Source: Aquabacterium lacunae
GTDB lineage: Bacteria; Pseudomonadota; Gammaproteobacteria; Burkholderiales; Burkholderiaceae_C
DNA length: 64,000 bases
Assembly: GCF_004310865.1 (NCBI RefSeq)
Contig: NZ_SIXI01000003.1
Span: forward strand, 186,001-250,000
Direction: 5' to 3'
The notes beneath the pieces were generated by a model. It made no database searches, was not told the origin of the DNA, and worked only from the letters and a program-made list of their open reading frames with translations. Made by a program: the position numbers and the translations under genes. Shown here in pieces: positions 33,654 to 43,904 of this stretch; position 1 is the first letter of the stretch, and each line of letters begins with the position of its first letter.

Positions 33654-35150
33654 TCAACCCAGGCTCACGTCGACAGGCGAAGACAGCATCGCCAGCACGG
33701 CGCGCAGGTCTTCGGCCATCTGGTGACCGTCGGCGTATCGGGTGTTGGGGTGCTTCTGCAAGGCCAGGGCCACCACATCGGCCAGTGCTGGCGGCAACTC
33801 AGGGCGGAGGCTGCACACGCTGGGCGGCTCTTCCTGGGCGATGGCGCGCATCAGCATGGCCATGCTGTCGTTGCGGTAGGGCAACTGCCCGGTCAGCAGC
33901 TGGAACAGCGCCACGCCGAGCGAGTACAGGTCGGATCGGCCGTCGATGGTCTGGCCTGACAGCTGTTCAGGCGACATGAAGGTGGGGGTGCCCAGCACCA
34001 CGCCGGTGCGGGTGCGGGCCGCGTCGACCACCCGGGCCACGCCAAAGTCCATGAGCTTGACGGCGCCTTGCTCCAGGTCAACCATGATGTTGGCCGGCTT
34101 GATGTCGCGGTGGGTCACGCCGCGGGAATGGGCGTAGGCCAGGGCATCGGCCACGCGGGCCCCGATGGCCAGCACGGTGTCCAGGGGCAAGAGGTTGTCG
34201 GGGGTGGTGTACTGAGACAGCTCGGTGCCCGACACCAGCTCCATGGCGATGAAGGCCAGACCCTCGATCTCACCGGCGTCGAGCGTGCAGACGATGTCGG
34301 GGTGCTGCAGGCGACCCGCCATCTCGGCCTCGCGCAAGAATCGGGTGCGGGCATCGATCAGGTCGTTGCCGCTGAACTCCTGGGCCAGGGACATGGTCTT
34401 GAGCGCCACATGTCGGTTCACGGCCGGGTCGTAACCCAGGTAGACCGCACCCATGGCGCCTCGGCCGATCTCGCGATCGACGATGTACTTGCCCAATTGT
34501 TTTTGCGTCACGGTGGGCAGGGGCTGGGCGGGCACCGTGCCCCAGGTGTTCACGGTGGCGTTCTGGGCCAGGCCGCGTGCGCGCATCAGGCGCAGCTTCA
34601 CGTCACGCCAGTCGGGGTCGAGGTCGGCCATGTGCTCGAACACATCGCGGGCCACGTCGAAGCGCTGGTCGCGCTCGAACACGCTGGCGATACGCTCCAG
34701 GGTGTCGAGGCAGGCCGGCAGCTGCTCAGGTTCAGGGATGAAACCCTTCATGCGCTCCCAGGCCTTGTCGGCCGGACCGTCGGCCAGGTCGCGCAAGGCT
34801 TTGTCGATGCGGCGCTGGTTGGCCAGCACGGGGTCATCCGGCGGCAGCGACGAAGGCCCGAAATCGCTGTGAAACCCGGAGGGGTAGTCCGAGCGGGCCG
34901 GTTCGCTGTGCTGAAAGTGCAGGTAGGACAGCACGGTCTCGGGGCCGTGGTCATCGACCACGCGACGGCGAGCCCGCTTGCGGGCCAGGGCCTCGTCGTC
35001 TCGGCTCAAGGTGGAGGGGCCGGCGCCAGCCGAGCGCCCGGGGGCATCTCGCTGGCCCGTGCGCGCATCAGGGCGCGTCAACTGCCACAGCCATCCGGCC
35101 ACCAGCGCCAGGGCCAGAACTGCCAGCCCCCCGAGAAACCACCAGACCAT
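33654..35150 (-). CDS. Transmembrane Hanks-type Ser/Thr protein kinase
   Basis: A 498-residue kinase with one N-terminal transmembrane helix (WFLGGLAVLALALVAGWLW). A charged linker of about 200 residues follows, then the kinase domain from about residue 228. Visible are the glycine loop GRGAMGAVYLG, the catalytic Lys251 (VALKTM), HRDIKPAN with Asp349, DFGVAR, and SPEQLSG. All catalytic residues are present, so it should be active. The kinase sits at the C-terminal end, an unusual layout compared with PknB, where it is N-terminal. A strong GGGAGG precedes the ATG. It leads the kinase-PP2C-FHA-MBL set. Confidence 0.95.
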   Translation of the reverse strand: MVWWFLGGLAVLALALVAGWLWQLTRPDARTGQRDAPGRSAGAGPSTLSRDDEALARKRARRRVVDDHGPETVLSYLHFQHSEPARSDYPSGFHSDFGPSSLPPDDPVLANQRRIDKALRDLADGPADKAWERMKGFIPEPEQLPACLDTLERIASVFERDQRFDVARDVFEHMADLDPDWRDVKLRLMRARGLAQNATVNTWGTVPAQPLPTVTQKQLGKYIVDREIGRGAMGAVYLGYDPAVNRHVALKTMSLAQEFSGNDLIDARTRFLREAEMAGRLQHPDIVCTLDAGEIEGLAFIAMELVSGTELSQYTTPDNLLPLDTVLAIGARVADALAYAHSRGVTHRDIKPANIMVDLEQGAVKLMDFGVARVVDAARTRTGVVLGTPTFMSPEQLSGQTIDGRSDLYSLGVALFQLLTGQLPYRNDSMAMLMRAIAQEEPPSVCSLRPELPPALADVVALALQKHPNTRYADGHQMAEDLRAVLAMLSSPVDVSLG

Positions 35151-35183
35151 GCGCCCTCCCCTTGTGTGTTGTCGACCCGATGG

Positions 35184-35879
35184 TCAGGCCGCCGGTGCCG
35201 CCTTGCGGGCCAGTGTCTTGCCCACCGCCAGCACCAGCAGGGCGCCCGCGATGCCGCACACCGTCGACAGGCCATTGACCTGCGGCAGGTGCCCGGTCAG
35301 CGCCGGATCGGACACCGCCAGGGTGCCCGCGATCCAGCCCAGCAGCATGCCGCCTGCGGTGATGATCAGCGGGAAGCGGTCCATGAGCTTGAGCACCAGG
35401 GTGCTGCCCCACACGATGATGGGAATGGACACCAGCAGGCCGAAGATCACCAGGGGCATTTCGTGGCCTGCATGGCCCGAACCCTGTGCGGCTCCGGCAA
35501 TGCCGATGACGTTGTCCACGCTCATCACAAAGTCGGCCACGATGATGGTCTTGATGGCGCCGAGCAGGCGGTCACTGCCCTGCACGTTGTGCTCTTCTTC
35601 TTCGGGCACCAGCAGCTTGATGCCGATCCAGATGAGCAAAACGGCGCCCACCAGCTTCAGGAAGGGCAGCTTGAGCAGCGACATCGCAAAAAAGATCAGG
35701 ACCACGCGCAGGCCGATGGCGCCGGCGGTGCCCCACAGGATGCCGCGTCGACGCAGCTCGGGCGGCAGGTTGCGACAGGCCAGGGCGATCACGACAGCAT
35801 TGTCGCCCCCCAGCAGGATGTCGATCATCACGATCTGGCCGACTGCCAGCCAGAACTCGGGTGTCAGGAAAGATTCCAT
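35184..35879 (-). CDS. TerC/YjbE-family membrane protein
   Basis: A 231-residue polytopic protein with seven hydrophobic segments. It carries the family motif VMIDILLGGDNAVVIALACRNLP near the start and MSVDNVIGIAGAA in the middle; these conserved Asp/Asn residues bind metal. TerC-family proteins include manganese exporters, which is the likely role. The conserved N-terminus supports the start at 35879. The T-run of a hairpin ends only about 9 bases upstream, and no Shine-Dalgarno is visible (see findings). It lies 33 bases before the kinase gene and may head that transcript. Confidence 0.88.
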   Translation of the reverse strand: MESFLTPEFWLAVGQIVMIDILLGGDNAVVIALACRNLPPELRRRGILWGTAGAIGLRVVLIFFAMSLLKLPFLKLVGAVLLIWIGIKLLVPEEEEHNVQGSDRLLGAIKTIIVADFVMSVDNVIGIAGAAQGSGHAGHEMPLVIFGLLVSIPIIVWGSTLVLKLMDRFPLIITAGGMLLGWIAGTLAVSDPALTGHLPQVNGLSTVCGIAGALLVLAVGKTLARKAAPAA

Positions 35880-35887
35880 GGTCAGAA

Positions 35888-35920
35888 CAAAAAAGGCAGC
35901 CCCTCAGTGTAGGGGCTGCC
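35888..35920 (-). terminator. Strong terminator hairpin downstream of sucD, abutting the terC-like gene
   Basis: The stem GGCAGCCCCT/AGGGGCTGCC with a CAGTGT-type loop is followed on the minus strand by TTTTTTG. It ends 9 bases from the next start codon. A second hairpin (CGCCCTG/CAGGGCG, 35933-35952) lies between it and sucD. Confidence 0.88.
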
Positions 35921-35973
35921 GGGTGAATGAAACGCCCTGCGTTCACAGGGCGCTGCACCGTTTCAGGGGGCGA

Positions 35974-36867
35974 TCAGAGCAGGCCTTTGAGCAGACGGCC
36001 CATTTCCGAAGGGTTGCGGGTGATGGTGAAACCGCACTCTTCCATGATCGCGAGCTTGGCGTCGGCCGTGTCGGCACCACCGGAGATCAGGGCGCCGGCG
36101 TGGCCCATGCGCTTGCCCGGAGGGGCCGTGACACCCGCGATGAAGCCGACGATGGGCTTCTTCATGTGGGCCTTGCACCATTGGGCGGCTTCGGCTTCGT
36201 CGGGGCCACCGATTTCACCGATCATGATCACGGCGTCGGTGTCCGGGTCGTCGTTGAAGGCCTTCATCACGTCGATGTGCTTGAGGCCATTGATGGGGTC
36301 GCCACCAATGCCCACGGCGCTGGACTGGCCCAGGCCGAGCTCGGTCAGCTGTGCCACGGCTTCATAGGTCAGGGTGCCCGAGCGGGACACCACGCCGATG
36401 CGGCCCTTGCGGTGGATGTGGCCGGGCATGATGCCGATCTTGATCTCGTCCGGGGTGATCAGACCGGGGCAGTTGGGGCCCAGCAGCAGGGTCTTCTTGC
36501 CACCTGCGGCTTCCTTGGCCTTCATCTTGTTGCGCACCATCAGCATGTCGCGCACGGGGATGCCTTCGGTGATGGCGATGACCAGGTCCAGATCGGCCTC
36601 GACGGCTTCCCAGATGGCGTCAGCGGCACCCGCGGGCGGCACGTAGATCACCGACACGGTGGCGCCGGTTTGCGTGGCGGCTTCCTTGACCGAGGCGTAG
36701 ATGGGAATGTCCGAAAACTTCTCGCCCGCCTTCTTGGGGTTCACGCCGGCCACGAAGGCGTTCTTGCCATTGGCGTAGGCCTGACAGCCCAGGGTGTGGA
36801 ACTGACCGGTCTTGCCCGTGATGCCTTGGGTGATGACCTTGGTGTCCTTGTTGATGAGAATGCTCAT
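35974..36867 (-). CDS. sucD: Succinyl-CoA synthetase alpha subunit
   Basis: A 297-residue subunit of the TCA-cycle enzyme that interconverts succinyl-CoA and succinate with phosphorylation of ADP or GDP. The CoA-binding Rossmann region has ITGKTGQFHTLGCQAYAN. The catalytic phosphohistidine is in GHAGALISGG near residue 246. Length is standard. It starts 20 bases after sucC and is followed by a terminator. Confidence 0.97.
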   Translation of the reverse strand: MSILINKDTKVITQGITGKTGQFHTLGCQAYANGKNAFVAGVNPKKAGEKFSDIPIYASVKEAATQTGATVSVIYVPPAGAADAIWEAVEADLDLVIAITEGIPVRDMLMVRNKMKAKEAAGGKKTLLLGPNCPGLITPDEIKIGIMPGHIHRKGRIGVVSRSGTLTYEAVAQLTELGLGQSSAVGIGGDPINGLKHIDVMKAFNDDPDTDAVIMIGEIGGPDEAEAAQWCKAHMKKPIVGFIAGVTAPPGKRMGHAGALISGGADTADAKLAIMEECGFTITRNPSEMGRLLKGLL

Positions 36868-36887
36868 GATGTCTTTTTCCTGGGCTG

Positions 36888-38048
<1,161 letters not shown>

Positions 38049-38094
38049 GGAATGACTCGCGGGGTAATGTTGAGTTCTTGTCGAACAGGACAAA

Positions 38095-38122
38095 GCCTCC
38101 CAGCCGATCGGGCTTGGGAGGC
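38095..38122 (-). promoter_or_regulatory. Hairpin in the sucC leader
   Basis: On the minus strand the stem GCCTCCC/GGGAGGC has an inner AGCC/GGCT pair (one bulged base) and is followed by TTTG. It ends 47 bases before the sucC ATG. It may be the recA-recX terminator or part of a sucC leader structure. The 272-base region from 38049 to 38320 also holds the direct repeat TCGGGGCTTG x2 (38251-38270) and no gene. Confidence 0.5.
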
Positions 38123-38320
38123 GTGCCTCACGGGAACGGTGATTCCTGCGGTGCAGCAATCAGCATAGCACCGGGGCATTGGTTTGGGGGATGACCGGAG
38201 CGTGACAGAGGGGCATGTCCGCGCACATTGCGGGGTTTTCCCTGGGTTTGTCGGGGCTTGTCGGGGCTTGAGCGCCATTTGACGCGCTTGCGGCACCACG
38301 AGTGGACAGGGTATGCCCTT

Positions 38321-38791
38321 TCAGGCTCCTGAGGCCTCATCGTCGGCCAGCTCCTGCGCGCGGCGAAACACCTGGCGGATGGTGTCCCCGGAAAAGCCAC
38401 GGCCAGCCAGGTGGCGTATTTGGCGCGCCTTTTCCTCAGGCGTGTCGGGCAGCTGGCCGTAGCGGCGTTGCCAGAGTGCCAGCGCCCGATCGACCTCGGT
38501 GGCCTGCAACTGCGCGGTGAGGTCACGCGTGAGCTGCTCGGGCAGGCGGTGCTGGGCCAGCTCGACCTTGACGCGTGCCAGGCCATAGCGACTGGCCTTG
38601 CGGTGCACCACCGATTCGGCAAAGCGCTGCTCTGACAGAAAGCCGCGCTGCTCGAGCTCGTCGAGCACCTGCGCCACCTGCTCGGGTGATTCAGCGTGGG
38701 GGGCCAGCTTGCGCGTGAGTTCGATGCGCGAATGCTCGCGCATCGACAGGTACTTCAAGGCCCGGCCTTTGAGCGACAGGCCCGGACGCAT
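38321..38791 (-). CDS. recX: Regulatory protein RecX
   Basis: A 156-residue RecX, which binds RecA filaments and limits their activity. It has the helical repeats LKGRALKYLSMREHSRIELTRKL, DELEQRGFLSEQRFAES, and a C-terminal RQIRHLAGRGFSGDTIRQVF. Its ATG shares one base with the recA stop (TGATG), so translation is coupled to recA. The same frame remains open upstream antisense-like through recA, but only this segment is real. Confidence 0.95.
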   Translation of the reverse strand: MRPGLSLKGRALKYLSMREHSRIELTRKLAPHAESPEQVAQVLDELEQRGFLSEQRFAESVVHRKASRYGLARVKVELAQHRLPEQLTRDLTAQLQATEVDRALALWQRRYGQLPDTPEEKARQIRHLAGRGFSGDTIRQVFRRAQELADDEASGA

Positions 38792-39846
38792 CACTCGGCG
38801 GCTTCGTCGGGCGAGATGGTGGGCAGCAGCGCGATGTCGAGCGATTCGCGGATCTTGTTTTCGATCTCGCGGGCCAGCTCGGGGTTCTCGCGCAGGAACT
38901 CGCGGCAGTTGTCCTTGCCCTGGCCGATCTTCTCGCCGTTGTAGGCGTACCAGGCGCCCGACTTGTCGACCACCTTGGCCGTGACGCCCAGGTCGATGAT
39001 TTCGCCTTCGCGCGAAATGCCCTCGCCGTACAGGATGTCGAACTCGGCGGTCTTGAAGGGGGGCGAGACCTTGTTCTTGACCACCTTGACCTTGGTCTCG
39101 TTGCCGATGATGTCTTCGCCCTTCTTGATCGAGCCCACGCGGCGGATGTCCAGACGCACCGAGGCGTAGAACTTCAGTGCGTTGCCACCGGTGGTGGTTT
39201 CGGGGCTGCCAAACATCACGCCGATCTTCATGCGGATCTGGTTGATGAAGATGACCATGCAGTTGGTCTTCTTGATCGTGGCCGTGAGCTTGCGCAGGGC
39301 CTGGCTCATCAGGCGGGCTTGCAGGCCCGGCAGGGCGTCGCCCATTTCGCCTTCGAGTTCGGCCTTGGGTGTGAGCGCGGCCACCGAGTCGATGATGATG
39401 AGGTCCACCGAGCCCGAACGCACCAGGGCATCGACGATTTCCAGGGCCTGCTCGCCGGTGTCGGGCTGCGAGATCAGCAGGTCGTGCAGGTTCACGCCCA
39501 GCTTCTGGGCGTATTGCGTGTCGAGGGCGTGTTCGGCGTCGATGAAGGCGCACACACCGCCCTGCTTCTGCATTTCGGCCACCACCTGCAGCGTGAGCGT
39601 GGTCTTGCCCGACGATTCAGGGCCGTAGATTTCGACCACACGGCCGCGGGGCAGACCGCCCACGCCCAGGGCGATGTCCAGGCCCAGCGAGCCGGTGGAG
39701 ACCACCTGGATGTCTTCGGCGACCTCACCCTCGCCCAGGCGCATGATGGAGCCTTTGCCGAACTGCTTTTCGATCTGGGCCAGGGCGGCCTGCAGGGCTT
39801 TGGCCTTTTCGGTGCTGAGGGCGGACTTGGCGGCGGTCGATTCCAT
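38791..39846 (-). CDS. recA: Recombinase RecA
   Basis: A 351-residue RecA. Walker A is GPESSGKT (residues 75-82), and the L2 region reads [20 protein letters not shown]. It forms filaments on single-stranded DNA for recombination and for LexA cleavage in the SOS response. The start at [10 protein letters not shown] is preceded by CGGAG; the longer frame to 40026 crosses the promoter and is not used. Its stop overlaps the recX start. Confidence 0.98.
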   Translation of the reverse strand: MESTAAKSALSTEKAKALQAALAQIEKQFGKGSIMRLGEGEVAEDIQVVSTGSLGLDIALGVGGLPRGRVVEIYGPESSGKTTLTLQVVAEMQKQGGVCAFIDAEHALDTQYAQKLGVNLHDLLISQPDTGEQALEIVDALVRSGSVDLIIIDSVAALTPKAELEGEMGDALPGLQARLMSQALRKLTATIKKTNCMVIFINQIRMKIGVMFGSPETTTGGNALKFYASVRLDIRRVGSIKKGEDIIGNETKVKVVKNKVSPPFKTAEFDILYGEGISREGEIIDLGVTAKVVDKSGAWYAYNGEKIGQGKDNCREFLRENPELAREIENKIRESLDIALLPTISPDEAAE

Positions 39847-39894
39847 GAAGGGGCTCCGGGAAAGGGTGGCACGGCGTGCCGATGAATTGGCGCC

Positions 39895-39923
39895 ATTATG
39901 GCAAAGACTGGATCTTTGTACAG
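39895..39923 (-). promoter_or_regulatory. recA promoter with overlapping LexA (SOS) box
   Basis: On the minus strand a -35-like CTGTAC and a -10 CATAAT are separated by exactly 17 bases. The dyad CTGT-N8-CCAG (39908-39923; on the plus strand CTGG-N8-ACAG), one base from the LexA consensus CTGT-N8-ACAG, overlaps the -35 and spacer. It lies about 50-75 bases before the recA ATG, as expected for SOS control. Confidence 0.75.
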
Positions 39924-40052
39924 TGGTTCGCTCAAAAAACACAGGGCCCTCTGAAGCGGGTTGCCAGGCAGCGGGCAACAGACACCGCAGGTAAGGCACG
40001 CGGGCATGGCGCACAAATTGCTGCACTGCAGCAATTTCACCTACACTGAGCC

Positions 40053-41192
40053 ATGCCCCGACAAGCCACCACCGCCTCCAGCCCCGCTCACCTCCAGGCC
40101 GACACGGCCGGCCCCCGCCCCCGGGTGAACCTGGCGCTGCAAGGCGGCGGCTCGCACGGGGCTTTCACCTGGGGCGTGCTGGACCGGCTGCTCGATGACG
40201 ATGGCGTGGACATCGGCGCCCTGTCGGGCACCAGTGCTGGTGCGCTCAATGGCGCGGTGCTGCTGAGCGGGCATGCGCTGAGCCTGCGCAAGGCCCCGGG
40301 CGACATGGCCAAGGCCCGGCGCAATGCGCAGCGCGCCCTGGCCAGTTTCTGGAAGGACGTGAGCCGCCACGGGCCATTGTTCTCGCCCATGACGCTGGAC
40401 CTGAGCGATGGCCGCCTGAAACCGCAGTTCAACTTCGACCAGCTGCCCGTGTACCAGTGGATGACGCTGTTCACGCGGGCCTTCAGCCCCTACGAGTTCA
40501 ACCCGCTGAACTTGAACCCCTTGCGCGACGTGGTGCGCCGCCACGTGGTGGTCGATGCCCTGCACGAGGTGTGCTGCCGCGATGGCATCCAGCTGTTCGT
40601 GACGGCCACCTCGGCCCGCACCGGCCAGCCCCGCGTGTTCACCGGCGCCGAGCTGTCGATCGACGCCCTGATGGCTTCGGCCTGCCTGCCCTTCATCTTC
40701 CAGGCCGTGAACATCGATGGCGAAGACTACTGGGACGGCGGCTACACCGGCAACCCGGCCCTGTTCCCGCTGATCTACGACACCGACGACGAAGACATCG
40801 TGCTGGTCAAGATCAACCCGCTCAGCCGCAGCGAGACGCCCACGCGCAGCATGGAGATCATCGAGCGCCTGAGCGAGATCACCTTCAACACCAGCCTGAT
40901 CGGCGAGATGCGGGCCATCGCCTTCGTCAAGCGCCTGCTGAAGGAAGACCGCCTGCCTTCGGGCCGCTACAAGGACCTGCGCCTGCACATGGTGGCCGAC
41001 GACGACGGGCTGGCGCCCTTCAATGCGTCGAGCAAGACCAACACCGACGCCAACTTCCTGAAAGCGCTGCACAAGCTGGGCCATGCCGCCGCCTCACGCT
41101 GGCTGGCAGCCCACCGTGCCGACCTGGGGCAGCGCAGCACACTCGACATCGAAGGCACCTTCCTGAACCCGCCGAAAGACGTGGCGGCCTGA
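40053..41192 (+). CDS. Patatin-like phospholipase
   Basis: A 379-residue patatin-family lipid acyl hydrolase. The oxyanion-hole motif GGGSHGAF lies near residue 31, the nucleophile elbow GTSAG at residues 59-63 (Ser61), and the catalytic Asp228 in the DGG motif ([10 protein letters not shown]). The full Ser-Asp dyad is present. No signal peptide is seen, so it is cytoplasmic or membrane-associated. It stands alone between divergent recA and a convergent glycosyltransferase gene ending 5 bases away. Confidence 0.93.
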   Translation: MPRQATTASSPAHLQADTAGPRPRVNLALQGGGSHGAFTWGVLDRLLDDDGVDIGALSGTSAGALNGAVLLSGHALSLRKAPGDMAKARRNAQRALASFWKDVSRHGPLFSPMTLDLSDGRLKPQFNFDQLPVYQWMTLFTRAFSPYEFNPLNLNPLRDVVRRHVVVDALHEVCCRDGIQLFVTATSARTGQPRVFTGAELSIDALMASACLPFIFQAVNIDGEDYWDGGYTGNPALFPLIYDTDDEDIVLVKINPLSRSETPTRSMEIIERLSEITFNTSLIGEMRAIAFVKRLLKEDRLPSGRYKDLRLHMVADDDGLAPFNASSKTNTDANFLKALHKLGHAAASRWLAAHRADLGQRSTLDIEGTFLNPPKDVAA

Positions 41193-41197
41193 GACGC

Positions 41198-42412
41198 TCA
41201 GGTGGCCGTGAGCAAGGCGCGGTAACCGGCGTCGCCCTGGGCCAGGCTGTAGCGGGCCACCACGTCGGCCCGGGCCTGGGCGCGCAGGGGCTGCAGGGCC
41301 TTCGAGGTTTCGAGCGCCTCGACCACGCGGTCGGCCATGGCCCCCACGTCGAAGAAATCGACCAGCAGGCCGTTCTCGCCATGGCGGATCACTTCCTGCA
41401 CCGGCGCCGTGCGCGAGCCGATCACCAGGCAGCCACTGGACATGGCCTCCAGCATGGACCACGAGAGCACGAAGGGGTAGGTCAGGTACACATGCGCGCT
41501 GGAGACCTGCAGCACACGGCGATACGCGTCATAAGGCAACTTGCCCAGGAAGTGCGTGCGGGCCGGGTCGACCTGAACCTCCTTGAGCAGGTGCTCGCGC
41601 CAGTTCGCCGAGCCCTTGGGCTTGCTGCCATAGCTGACGTCGTCGCCGCCCACGATGAGGGTGTGGCAGTGGGGATGCTGCTTCTGGATGCGCGGCAGGG
41701 CCCGCATGAAGCTGTGAAAGCCCCGGTAAGGCTCGAGGTTGCGCGCCACGTAGGTGATGACCGGATCGCCCGCCTTGAGCACGGTGCCATCGGGCAGGGT
41801 GAAGCGGGCCTGGGCATCAGGCTGCAGCAGGTCGGTGTCGACGCCCTCGTGGATGAGGTGGATGCGCGACTGGTAGGCCTGCGGGTGCCGGCTTTTCTGC
41901 CACACGGTGGGGCTGACGCCGGCGTCGGCGTGTTCGAGGTTGAGCAGGTGCAGGGCGTTCCAGGTGCGCAGGCGGGCCAGGCCGTCGAATTCGGTCGGGA
42001 ACTCGGGGTCGAAGTTGATGTCGCTGGCGTCGGTCCCGTCGCCTTTTCCGTAGTACCACTCGCAGAAATGCAGGATGCGCGCCCTGGGGAAGATGTCTCG
42101 CGCATACAGCGTCTCGCCCCAGCCCGGGTGCGCGAAGATCACATCGGGCACCCAGCCCTGGTTCTTGAGTTGCTGCATGCCCCGCGCAGCGGCCTGGCCA
42201 TGCAGCACGGCGTGCTCCATCTGCTTGAGGTAGTGGTGCTGCTGGGCGCCCACGTCACGGTGCAGCTTGTACTTGAACCAGCGCACACCTGGCATGCCGG
42301 GCGCCGTGTCGCGCCCCAGGCCGATCACGTCCCAGCCGGGCACCTGGGCCCATAAGGGGGCCACGCGGCGGAACTGCCCGGGGAAGTTCTGATGGATGAG
42401 CAGGATCTTCAC
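41198..42412 (-). CDS. Family 4 glycosyltransferase
   Basis: A 404-residue GT-B fold glycosyltransferase. It begins KILLIHQNFPGQFRR and has the GT4 nucleotide-sugar segment LVIGGDD, then SSAHVYLTYPFVLSWSMLEAMSSGC with the EAMSSG loop. It starts at a GTG only one base after the hlyD-like stop, so it should be translationally coupled to the type I secretion genes. The sugar and acceptor are unknown; it could glycosylate the secreted product or a surface polymer (inference). Confidence 0.88.
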   Translation of the reverse strand: MKILLIHQNFPGQFRRVAPLWAQVPGWDVIGLGRDTAPGMPGVRWFKYKLHRDVGAQQHHYLKQMEHAVLHGQAAARGMQQLKNQGWVPDVIFAHPGWGETLYARDIFPRARILHFCEWYYGKGDGTDASDINFDPEFPTEFDGLARLRTWNALHLLNLEHADAGVSPTVWQKSRHPQAYQSRIHLIHEGVDTDLLQPDAQARFTLPDGTVLKAGDPVITYVARNLEPYRGFHSFMRALPRIQKQHPHCHTLIVGGDDVSYGSKPKGSANWREHLLKEVQVDPARTHFLGKLPYDAYRRVLQVSSAHVYLTYPFVLSWSMLEAMSSGCLVIGSRTAPVQEVIRHGENGLLVDFFDVGAMADRVVEALETSKALQPLRAQARADVVARYSLAQGDAGYRALLTAT

Positions 42413-42413
42413 G

Positions 42414-43904
42414 TCAACGCTCTTTCAGGCTGCCCTGCACATGCTGCTGCACCGGGCTGAGCAGGTAGTCGATCACCTTGCGGCTGCCCGTCTTGATCTC
42501 GGCGGTCAGGTTCATGCCGGGGGTCAGGGCGATCTGCTTGCCATCCACCGTCAGGGTACGTTGCGACAGGGTCAGCGTGGCGGGGAAGGCTGCTCCGGCT
42601 GCAGCAGGCTGCTGGGCGGCACCCGCCTCTTGCGCATGGGGGTCACGCACGCTTTGCATCACGGCGTCAGACGACACCGACTTCACCGTGGCGGCCAGGG
42701 TGCCGTAGCGGGTGTAGGGGAAGGTTTCCAGCTTCACCTCGGCGGCCATGCCGGGCTCGACAAAGCCGATGTCCTTGTTCTCGATGACCACATCGGCCGT
42801 GACCTGGGCCTGGTCGGGCACCACCACCATCAACACCTGCGCGGGCGTGACCACCCCGCCGGCGGTGTGCACGGCGCGTTGCTGCACGGTGCCCGACACG
42901 GGCGCCTTGAGCTGCGTGAGCTGTTCGCGCAGGTCGGCCTTGGCGGTTTCCTGCAGCAGCTGGCGTTGCTGGGTGTCGGCCTTGGCGAAGCGCTCGTTCA
43001 GGGTGCGCAGCTGCTCGGCGCGCCAGGCCTTGCGGGCCTGCTCGGCCTGGGCAATGCCCACCTTGATCTGCTCACGCCGGGCGCGGTAGGTGGCCAGGTC
43101 CTGCTCCATTTCCACACGGGCGCGGTTGCGGTCTTGCCCCGCATGCTGGCTGACAAAGCCCTGCTGTGCCAAGGCATCGAAATCGGCCGCCCGCTGGCTG
43201 ACCATGGGCAAGGTGGCCTTGAGCTTGGCCACCTGTTCGCGCACCGTGGCCAGCTCGGCCTGTTGCGCGTCGATGTCGGCCAGCAGCTTGCGATCGTGGG
43301 CCTGCAGGTCGGCCCATTCGGCCTCGAGCTGCTGCACCACCGTGACCTGCCGTGCGTCGTCTTCCAGGCGTTGCTCGGGTTTGAGCGCCGGCGCCTTGCC
43401 GTGGCCAAAGGCCTGGATCAACGCTGCCGTGCGCCAGGCCTCCGACAAGGCGGCCATGCGCTCTTCCGACACGCGGCCCTGGTCGGCCCGCGCGGCGGTG
43501 GGGTCGAGCTCGATCAGCACCTGACCGGCCTTGACCTTGTCACCGTCGGCCACATGGATGGCGCGCACCACGCTGGTCTCCAGCGGCTGAACCTGCTTGG
43601 TGCCGTTGCTGACGACGATGCGCCCCTGGGCCACCGCCACCACGTCGAGCGAGCCCACGCAGGCCCACAACAGGGCGATGCCGGCCAGCGCCACGATGGC
43701 GAACATGGCCCGGCGCGGCGCGGGGTGTGGCGGTGTGGCCTGCAGGCTGAGCGCAGCGGGCAGGAAGGCGGCCTCATCGGCCAGGCGAGCCGGGCCGTCC
43801 AGCTCATGGCGGTGCGCCCACACGGTGGCGCCGATCTGGCGGTAGCGCGCCAGCAGCTCGACCACTGGGTGGCGCGGCGTGGGTGCGGGGTTCACGGCGC
43901 TCAT
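42414..43904 (-). CDS. HlyD-family type I secretion periplasmic adaptor
   Basis: A 496-residue membrane-fusion protein. After a cytoplasmic N-terminus comes one transmembrane helix (MFAIVALAGIALLWACVGSLD). The lipoyl/barrel start is GRIVVSNGTKQVQPLETSVVRAIHV. Long coiled-coil helices occupy about residues 150-310, and a C-terminal beta-barrel ends in LTAEIKTGSRKVIDYLLSPVQ, typical of HlyD. It links the ABC transporter to a TolC-like channel (not in the window). The ATG at 43904 overlaps the ABC gene stop (ATGA), with GGAGGTG upstream. Confidence 0.94.
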   Translation of the reverse strand: MSAVNPAPTPRHPVVELLARYRQIGATVWAHRHELDGPARLADEAAFLPAALSLQATPPHPAPRRAMFAIVALAGIALLWACVGSLDVVAVAQGRIVVSNGTKQVQPLETSVVRAIHVADGDKVKAGQVLIELDPTAARADQGRVSEERMAALSEAWRTAALIQAFGHGKAPALKPEQRLEDDARQVTVVQQLEAEWADLQAHDRKLLADIDAQQAELATVREQVAKLKATLPMVSQRAADFDALAQQGFVSQHAGQDRNRARVEMEQDLATYRARREQIKVGIAQAEQARKAWRAEQLRTLNERFAKADTQQRQLLQETAKADLREQLTQLKAPVSGTVQQRAVHTAGGVVTPAQVLMVVVPDQAQVTADVVIENKDIGFVEPGMAAEVKLETFPYTRYGTLAATVKSVSSDAVMQSVRDPHAQEAGAAQQPAAAGAAFPATLTLSQRTLTVDGKQIALTPGMNLTAEIKTGSRKVIDYLLSPVQQHVQGSLKER

